Source of the DNA: Acanthosepion pharaonis
Lineage: Eukaryota; Mollusca; Cephalopoda; Sepiida; Sepiidae
Assembly (NCBI GenBank): GCA_903632075.3
Contig: CAHIKZ030000058.1
Span: 1,127,501 to 1,191,500 of the forward strand
DNA length: 64,000 bases
Reading direction: 5' to 3'
Below are positions 57,147-64,000 of the stretch, piece by piece (position 1 is the stretch's first letter; each line of letters begins with the position of its first letter). The notes under the pieces were generated by a model. It ran no database searches and had not been told where the DNA came from. It was given only the letters and a program-made list of their open reading frames with translations. Both the position numbers and the translations under genes were made by a program.

Positions 57147-57175
57147 TAAGAAAAAAAAAAAAAAAAAAAAAAAAC
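57147..57175. repeat. poly(A) run
   Basis: About 24 consecutive A followed by caaaaa. Confidence 0.95.
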
Positions 57176-57664
57176 AAAAATCATGTTGCGAGTTCGACCA
57201 TTCATAACTCTTACATTTGTTTCGCAAAGAGTTTTAATCTAGATAAGCCATCGGCAAGTGGCCAAGGAAAATTTCGAACTTTGAAATATGAGCACTATGA
57301 TATCTGGCTATGTAAATTCTTCGAAGTTGTAATTAAATCCTGGTAAAACGTTTCTTATTTGCAGAGAATTATAACGTCTTGAACATTTGTTCACGGAAAA
57401 CATCAAAGGCATTCTTCTTTTTTTAAAAACTTTTATGGTTATTATTGCTGTTAAGATGCTTAGAAGATGAACGGAAGTAATTTTGCTAAAACGAAGCAAC
57501 CCACCCACTGTCAGCGAGACAATTTCACAAGCTGCGTCTCGTTAATTAATTATCATTAAGTAATTAGGGAGATTCCACATTCCAAGTAGCATTTATTTGT
57601 CCCTCAACAGTAGATTAAAAATATAATTAAATGAATAAAAAAAAAAGTTATGTGACGTTACAAG
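57176..57664. other. unassigned DNA
   Basis: Nothing recognised. Confidence 0.5.
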
Positions 57665-57960
57665 AGATCTTTAATACAATGTATGTCTGAAAAGTAACGG
57701 GAGTGGTGTCACAAACAATTTATTTAAATATCAAACAGCAAACTACATATATTTTCTCTTTAAATTCTCCTCGAGTCTAATGCACTTTTCTAACCTTCCC
57801 TGCTATTACTGGAAGGTTCTTCTTCAATGTCCTTCTGCTCCGTCGTGACGGCTCTTTTGAAGGCGTTAACGCCTTTAAAAGAGGGTCACCTTGACGGTGT
57901 CCTTAAGCTTGTGCAAAGGAAAAGGTCACACGGAGTCCGGTTAACTTAGCTAAGGTATAT
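57665..57960 (-). mobile_element. C-terminal scrap and 3' end of a mariner/Tc1-type transposase
   Basis: The minus strand reads NRTPCDLFLC then LRTPSR, and FKRAVTTEQKDIEEEP, which matches the TPCDFFLFPKLK ... AVTTELKSIPEDAF region after the third Asp in SETMAR-like transposases. The edge at about 57685 (tgtctgaaaagtaacgggag) resembles a terminal repeat of the family. Catalytic residues are not preserved. Confidence 0.6.
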
Positions 57961-59590
57961 CTGCTCATTGGCCCCTTTTATTTCTGTCCCTATTTTTTCT
58001 TTAGTTTAATTCCCCATCCCCTCCCTCGTTAGGTGGTCAGTGATGTCAGTTCTCTGCTGGATGCGGGTCGATTTTCGTTTTTTTTTTTTTCGCCTGTTTG
58101 TGTTTCTCGTTTTCTGTTGTGGTGTTTCGATGACTGCCTGTATGTGTGAGTGCTAGGCGTGAATGATTTTTTTTTTATATTTTATAGGCCCGCATTGGTT
58201 TCGTCCAGTGAACTGATGTTTCTGACACATTTAATTGTGGAGGTTTTTATTACTAACAATGATTTTGTTTAGTTTCTTGTAAATAGATTAATTCATAATG
58301 TATATACTCATTGGGGATTTTTTTAATTTGTTGTTTTATTCCCCTCCCCACATACGACGATTTGTACATATGGGGAGTATTTAGGATTTTCATTGAGACA
58401 ATGAGGTATTATGGTGGATGTAGTAAAAGAGTTTAGTAAGAATGTGCTGTTTTGGTGTTAGGAATATTGTTTGTATGTTTGGGTCAATATTTGTGACTAG
58501 CTAAATTTAAAATTAAGAGAGAAGACCGTCCTTTTCCCCATCCACTTTTTTAGGCCTCGTGTCACATTTTTATGAATTTTTTACAGAAATAAATATTGTA
58601 ATATGCTGTATAAGTCGTCCAGCACAAGCAGTGGTTTACTTAACGTCACTCCGCTGGCGTGCATTGTATTTTGTTGATTTTATAAAGCTTACCATTCATT
58701 TCCAACCTCCGTTTTAGTTAATCCTCATTCAGTAACCTGTTTTTAGGTTACAACGATTAGCAAAAAACAGATCTCTGTATGATTCTTCGGTGTGTGGAAT
58801 ATTTATGAAAATAAACTTAAATTTAAAATTTTCATTGGTGTAAAAATGTTAGGCAGGTCTATTTTTACTAGTGTATGTTGTAGGGGGAGTGAGGTTGTAA
58901 ACACTGATGAAGAGAGTTATACATTGTATCAAGTTTTAGCAAAACGTGACAGATCACGTGGTCGAGTGTCGAACAGAGGGACTATGATTAGAATATGATG
59001 TGATGAAAAGGAAGAAAGAGAAAGAGAAAGAAAAGGGAAAATGGGAAATAGATAATAATAATAATAATAAAATAAAAAATAAAATAAAATGAAAATATAT
59101 AAATGAAGTAACAAAAATAGATAAAAATTCGGAAATCTATTGTTAATAAAACGGATTTATTAAAATAAAAGAAACACTGAGAGGAAAAAGCGTTTACATA
59201 GATAGATGCGCATCCATATATATATATTCACATAGGAGTGTGTAAATATACACAAGCCCACAGACAAATATGTGAATCGCCATACACTTATAGATATAAA
59301 TACATGTACAAAATTAATATGCATTTCACTAAACTTCCCCTTGCCTTACATAAACTTATATGTAAATGATCCATAGTGATAGATCCAATAATGATATAAA
59401 GAGTGTAATTACAGTTAAGCAGGAAACTGGAAATTACCCACGGTGTACAGAGAAATCCTTCTCTTGCTGATTAGTGCGTCATGAGGGAAAACAAAAGTAG
59501 TAGAACATAAAATATATTAGGTAGGTGGGGTGATAGCTGGTAAAATTTAGTGGAAAAAAGGGTGTGTGGGAACTTAATCATCCGAGGAGT
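57961..59590. other. unassigned DNA, 1.6 kb
   Basis: No known element. T-rich runs lie near 58078-58092 and 58166-58177, with a few aataaa words and an (AAT)n at 59053-59071. This could be unique host sequence (intron or UTR), but nothing in it shows that. Confidence 0.4.
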
Positions 59591-60049
59591 GGTGTTGCTG
59601 ATTATGGGTTTCATTGTGGAAATTGTATTCTCTTAGTAACCCCTCCTGTTTAGTTCCTCAATGTGGGAATTTACTTTTAGGATATGCTTCATCTTCGATC
59701 TGCGTCTGTCCTCCAGGCTGCCGAACCAAGAAGCTAAAAGCAGTCAGTCGACATCATCGATGCTATGAGCAGGTTGGTTAAAGAGTACAGAGAACGGTAA
59801 AAATTACTGTTGTCCCTGATGATTATTTGTCGTTATTGAACCGTAGACGGAACTCAGTTCCAGTTTCTCTCACATAATTCCGCTTCTTGCATTCGTGACA
59901 GAAAAATAAACATACGAGATTGAAACTGTCACAAATTACACTTTGCAGTTTGAATACAAGGTGAGTGCCGCGTGTGTAAATGTGTGAGTGATGATGTATT
60001 TGCTGACCAGGCCCGGGGTTTGTTTGCAAGTGATATTGCTTTGATGTGT

Positions 60050-60050
<1 letters not shown>
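59591..60050 (-). mobile_element. GIY-YIG nuclease end of a second Penelope-like lineage
   Basis: The minus strand reads HLVFKLQSVICDSFNLVCLF then FCHECKKRNYVRETGTEFRL and RFNNDK (about 60000-59823); a frameshift later FNQPAHSIDDVD and FGSLEDRRRSKMKHILKVNS follow (about 59800-59640). This is the GIY-YIG domain plus tail (CKKCYVGETGR, RFNNH, FNQPxHSxDD). It differs in sequence type from the nucleases at 48960 and 52790. The RT part is missing and the 5' side is cut at (TA)n (60052-60098). Confidence 0.85.

Positions 60051-60051
<1 letters not shown>

Positions 60052-60098
<47 letters not shown>
60052..60098. repeat. (TA)n microsatellite
   Basis: TA run at the Penelope fragment boundary. Confidence 0.97.
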
Positions 60099-60102
<4 letters not shown>

Positions 60103-60228
60103 TCAAGAATCATTCATACAATAAAACAAAAACACATTTCTCATAGCATTTTTTCGGATTACATCTCTATTTTCGTTGTCCTCTTATTACCGAGAAGTAA
60201 AAACAAGAACAAATCTATTTTCACACCT

Positions 60229-60262
60229 GAGGATGTCTGTAGGAACAGACAAAAGCTTGTAA
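60229..60262 (+). ncRNA. hammerhead-like hairpin variant
   Basis: ctgagga, one extra t, perfect 6-bp stem gtctgt-agga-acagac, then aaaagc. The core resembles CUGANGA with the same extra base as at 35.1 and 36.2 kb, but the GAA is AAA and no stem III forms. Probably a decayed relative. Confidence 0.3.
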
Positions 60263-60446
60263 AAAATTAAAAAGATCTTATGCAACTGGAAGTTATAAAC
60301 ATGGATCATATCATTCGTATACAGGTTTGGGGTTGGTGTATCTTTTTGATATTGTTTGCGAAGATGTATTCTCGCCATTTAAATCATTAACCTCTATATT
60401 TGTTTTATTGTATGAATAATTAATGAAATTTATAAATTATAATTTG

Positions 60447-60461
60447 AAATATATATATATA

Positions 60462-60539
<78 letters not shown>

Positions 60540-60541
60540 GG
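60447..60541. repeat. (TA)n-(TG)n compound microsatellite
   Basis: TA run with one tttata interruption, then about 20 TG units. Confidence 0.97.
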
Positions 60542-60651
60542 GGGTGCGAGTGTGTGTCATAGGTTACATAGTTTGCAAACGAGTATGTATAATTGTGCTC
60601 TATGCCTGTCGCATGTTCGACTCGGACTGGCATAACCGTGTTCGTCGTTAA

Positions 60652-60993
60652 TTGAGATCAGATCTTTCATTCACAATTTTTTTGCCTAATCCCATTTGGC
60701 AGGCTCACAGCGGGTTCTTCCCCTTCCGGTGGTTTCAGCCTATGCCCGTTTCAAAGCGTGTTAGAGGAAGTGCAGACGGATGTCACGGACTCGGAAAAAG
60801 AAGCGGAAAGCTTGCAACAGTCAGAGAAGAGAATCTCTCATGGAGGCGACGGAAAACACAACGTTTCGTTGGCCAATCAGAGTTACAATGTGGAGGGATA
60901 AATGATGCGCTGTACCGGGAGCTGACACGTAAGCTCTTGTCGGGTGAAAGGCTTTTTGTTTTCGCAAAAGATGAAGAAACGCTGAAAGAATGA
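60652..60993 (+). CDS. unrecognised 113-codon open frame (doubtful)
   Basis: This is the only long frame in the window not made of simple repeat or an obvious transposon. Composition is balanced and relatively rich in Arg, Glu and Gly. A plausible acceptor (tttggcag) precedes residue ~20. No domain, signal peptide or membrane segment was seen and no neighbouring exon was found. Part of a host exon, an LTR/5' UTR region or chance are all possible. Confidence 0.2.
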   Translation: MRSDLSFTIFLPNPIWQAHSGFFPFRWFQPMPVSKRVRGSADGCHGLGKRSGKLATVREENLSWRRRKTQRFVGQSELQCGGINDALYRELTRKLLSGERLFVFAKDEETLKE

Positions 60994-61265
60994 AAGAAGC
61001 AATAACAGAAGACTTAAGAAGGGAAAAAACAATCGGGAGACACTAATTATCGGAAATAACAGAAAATGAAAAAAAGAATTGGATTACAGTTTGCCGAAAG
61101 AATTTAATATGATTTACCAAAAATTTAATTTTTAAAAAAGATATTTTAAATCTATATAAATATAACCAAAACTATTTTTAAACGAGGGTATAGAAGAACC
61201 ATAAAAAAAAACCTCGCCATAAGGTAAAGGAACGAAAAGTTTATCAACAAAAAAATTGGCTACTT

Positions 61266-61900
61266 GTGCCACGCCAGGAAATTCTATCGCCGGAGTCGAT
61301 CCTTCAAATCTACAAATCAACCATTCGCCCTTGCATGGAGTATTGCTGCCATATATGGTTTGGAGCCCCTTCTGTCTGTATCAAGGTTCTTGATAAAATC
61401 CAGAGACGAATGTGCAATGTAATTGGCTCTGATCTGGCATCTCGTCTGCAGTCGCTTTCTCACAGACGTGCCGTCGCCTCCCTCTGTTTTTTTTTTTTTT
61501 TTTTTACAAATACTTTCATGGTAACTGCTCCGATGAGCTGCTTTCGCTGGTTCCCAGATTTCATGAATTTAAGCGTTCAACTAGGCTGGCATCTCACTCT
61601 CATCCTTTCACTGTCGAAAATGTTAAATGTAGCCGTCTCTTATACTTCAATAGCTTCATGTCTCGCACTTCTTGCTTGTGGAACTCCCTGCCCATTTCTT
61701 GTTTCCCTGATAGACATAATCTCCAATTTTTCAAATGTAATGTCATCCGAGGTCTCCAGATGCCTTGATCTATCCCCTATCCTTCTCTTCATCCTTTCCT
61801 CTATCACTCCTATTTGCTCTCGCTCCAACTCTCTGTAACCCCCTTGCGTGCTAATAGCTTCCCGCTTTGCTTGGGGTGAAACGCTTAAAAAAAAACCAAA
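61266..61900 (+). mobile_element. jockey/CR1-like LINE 3' end, longest copy
   Basis: A 190-codon open frame begins with ILQIYKSTIRPCMEYCCHIW, then FGAPSVCIKVLDKIQRRMCN and VIGSDLASRLQSLSHRRAVA, the conserved post-RT region of jockey-like polymerases. After a T-run (61490-61505), which shifts the frame, nucleotide similarity to the tails at 10330-10860 continues (ggaactccctgcccatttct; catttgctctcgctcc). It ends in A-rich DNA (aaaaaaaaccaaaaaaaaaaa, 61886-61910), a likely poly(A). Confidence 0.9.
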
Positions 61901-61910
61901 AAAAAAAAAA

Positions 61911-62394
61911 CGGGTGTCGATCCTTGCACAGTCCATGGCAATTGAGGGCAAAATATAATATATCTGTGATTATACTGCCTATCCAAACCTGGTATATATT
62001 TTATCTCCTCGCTTTGTTAGTCGTTGTGCACATATTTTTGTCCTCGATTGGCTATGAAGAGCGACATAAATTTTGTTATTCTTTTTTATTGTTATAATTT
62101 TTAACTTCACTTTACGGGTAAGTATATCCTTACTCATTTTCAGCTTTGATATTTTTGAATAGATTTTGAAAAAAATCTACATTAGTAATACACGGCTTAG
62201 TAATAACGGCATTGCTTCCTTCCAGATAAACTTATATTAAACTGTTAAAGAAATCTTCAAATGTAATAGTAGCAAATTATTTTGAAAATGGAAAAATATT
62301 TGACATCGTAGTGTTATCCGTAGAAAAAAAAGGGATTATCCCCAAAGTGAAAGCAATGTAGGATGAAATGATATTGACTATAAATCAAATAACC
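61911..62394. other. unassigned AT-rich DNA
   Basis: Nothing recognised; may include the 5' part of the following mariner. Confidence 0.45.
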
Positions 62395-63120
62395 CACGTT
62401 AATAGAATATCCTGTGAAAGAGTTGAGGATATTTTGCACAATGGATTTGGCATGACGAAGGTTTCTTTTCGGTGAGTGGTACGTCTTCTTACAAATGTTT
62501 AAAAGTGTACCAGGCTGATCATAACACTGGGAAATCTGACATTGTTTGGTGGTATATCCAACAAGTTTTCTTGAAGGTTTCCAAAACCAGGATGAGATTT
62601 GGGGACATCACTTTGACCCAGAGACAAAAAGATAATCCATGAAGTGGAACCACACCTCCTCGTCCGCTTCAAATAGGCCAAGGTTATTTAATCTACAAGG
62701 AAGATGATGACATTTAGGAGGATGCAAAATGTATTGCATTTATGGTCTATCTACAAAAGGGTCATACCATCAGTAGAATGTAATATGCTAACTTGCTGAG
62801 GTAGTTACGAGTGGCTATCAAGAACAAATACACAGGAAAGAACTGACGAAAAGGGTTTTGTTTCATCAGGACAATGCTCAAGCACAGAAGTCCTTGATTT
62901 CATTAGCTGCTCTCCGTGACTGTGGCTTGTGAACTGGTTGATTACTTCTCCTGACTATCATCTGTTCCCCAACATGAAAAAAACACTTGGCTGGGAACTG
63001 GTATCGCAGTGATGATGACAGTATTATCTCCTGTTGATAACGTTTTTGACCAACAGTATAAACACTCTTCTTTGAGCGGTCAGATGTCCTTTCAGTGAGA
63101 AATAGACAATGCAGTTATTA
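62395..63120 (+). mobile_element. decayed mariner (SETMAR-type) transposase C
   Basis: Plus-strand frames read RISCERVEDILHNGFGMTKV, DEIWGHHFDPETK (first Asp), LFHQDNAQAQKSLISLAALR (second Asp) and, in a shifted frame, SPDYHLFPNMKKTLGW (third Asp). All three catalytic Asp codons are recognisable, unlike copies A and B, but at least five stops and two shifts break the frame. It is followed by an amplified terminal repeat. Confidence 0.9.
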
Positions 63121-63600
63121 ATAAGAAGAGTTGAAATTAAAGTATGGAAGATTTCATAGCTCTAGCCTCACTTCTTTATAGTCAGTCCATGAAATTTTCA
63201 GCCTACCCTCGTATCTGGAAAGAAACACAGCAGTTATTAATTAGAAGAGTTGAAATTAATGCATGCATGATTTTACAGCTGTATCGTCACTCCCTTCATA
63301 GTCAGCTTATGAACTTTTTCTTTCATAGTCATATTAATAAGAAGAGTTGAAATTAAGGCCTGCAAGATTTTACAGCTCTAGCACCATTCTTTCATAGTCA
63401 TCCTATGAACTTTTCAGCCTACCCACGTACGGGTAAGAAACACTGCAGTTATTAAGAAGTGTTGAAATGAATGCATGCAAGATTTCACAGCTCTATCATG
63501 ACTTTTTCTTAGTCAGCCTATGAACTTTTCAACCCACCTTTCTGGAAAGAAACTATGCAGTTATTACTGAACTTTTCAGCCCTCTCTCGTATATACTTTT
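63121..63600 (+). repeat. ~115-bp tandem repeat derived from a mariner terminal repeat
   Basis: Unit starts gaagagttgaaattaa recur at about 63124, 63243, 63343 and 63456, plus a partial copy near 63550. Each unit contains tttcacagctcta, tagtcagcctatgaacttttc and ends acccacgta or ccctcgta. One copy of the same sequence forms the terminus of mariner B (44112-44213). Confidence 0.9.
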
Positions 63601-64000
63601 CAAGCTTCAATAAAATTAACTTTGACCACCACAGATTATTTAAGATTGTTTTTAATTAATCACTAGACAAGCTGGATTTTTGGTGTGTATCACAACTATT
63701 ATTTCGAATGGCTGTATGTAAATTTTATATAATATTCTTCTCATGATAAATTTCGATGTTGTTAACCATTCTTATAATCTTTTGACTAGTGACAATAAGC
63801 CTCTCCTACTTGTTGCATCTTAAATCATTATAATCCACTACGGACAAGAATTCCATAACAAGCCCAGAAAAAATGTCTCCGATGGCACATCGCATATAAC
63901 AAATAAACAAACGTCCGGTTTGAAAAGCATCCAACTTGAATGCCGTTATGCAGAAGCCCAGGAGGAGACAGGAAGAACCAAGTCGGCTATATAACAACTA
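63601..64000. other. unassigned DNA
   Basis: Nothing recognised to the end of the window. Confidence 0.5.

Noticed and set aside
59955..59967. aaggtgagt as a host splice donor
   Set aside because: It lies on the plus strand across a minus-strand Penelope-like GIY-YIG remnant; isolated donor consensus is common by chance.

Overview
This 64 kb window looks like intergenic or intronic DNA from a large, AT-rich, repeat-dense animal genome. The combination of tRNA-type SINEs, several mariner/Tc1 families, Penelope-like elements with GIY-YIG endonucleases, jockey-like and RTE-like LINE 3' ends, Helitrons and very long (TA)n, (TAGA)n and (GAAA)n tracts fits a coleoid cephalopod such as Octopus. That assignment is inference from repeat style, not proof. 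I found no intact host gene, no functional tRNA or rRNA gene and no CRISPR array. The longest open frames are almost all translated microsatellites (IYIY, SLSL or FFLS runs).

Layout. 0-6 kb: (TAGA)n, two decayed mariner-type pieces split by TA tracts and a hairpin, a MITE, and a LINE 3' end carrying a SINE with clean target-site duplications. 6-17 kb: mostly unassigned DNA, a possible LTR, two jockey-like LINE 3' ends (one split by a 355-bp solo LTR with a perfect 5-bp duplication), two tRNA SINEs and a MITE. 17-21 kb: pyrimidine-rich simple sequence, then a 2.65 kb Helitron (5' TC, 3' hairpin plus CTAG) with an inverted-repeat element nested in it. 21-33 kb: more simple sequence, LINE pieces, two 5S rRNA-derived sequences (one followed directly by a tRNA-like segment, i.e. 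a chimeric SINE), a second Helitron carrying a SINE, and purine-rich DNA. 33-41 kb: TA-rich higher-order repeats, a repeat family with hammerhead-ribozyme-like folds, and a (GAAA)n block with four copies of an 81-bp core. 41-50 kb: two back-to-back decayed mariners, a 579-bp foldback element, and a Penelope-like element. 50-64 kb: a ~290-bp tandem array next to a second Penelope-like element, a mariner, a Tc1-like transposase, LINE pieces, a third (different) GIY-YIG Penelope fragment, and a mariner whose terminal repeat is tandemly amplified.

Nothing here forms a pathway. The informative content is the nesting order of the elements, the recurrent junctions between element ends and (TA)n tracts, and structured motifs: the hammerhead-like folds near 35.1 and 36.2 kb, the 5S-tRNA chimeric SINE near 27.8 kb, and the composite Helitrons. 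All protein families were recognised by eye from conserved residues; no database search was run.
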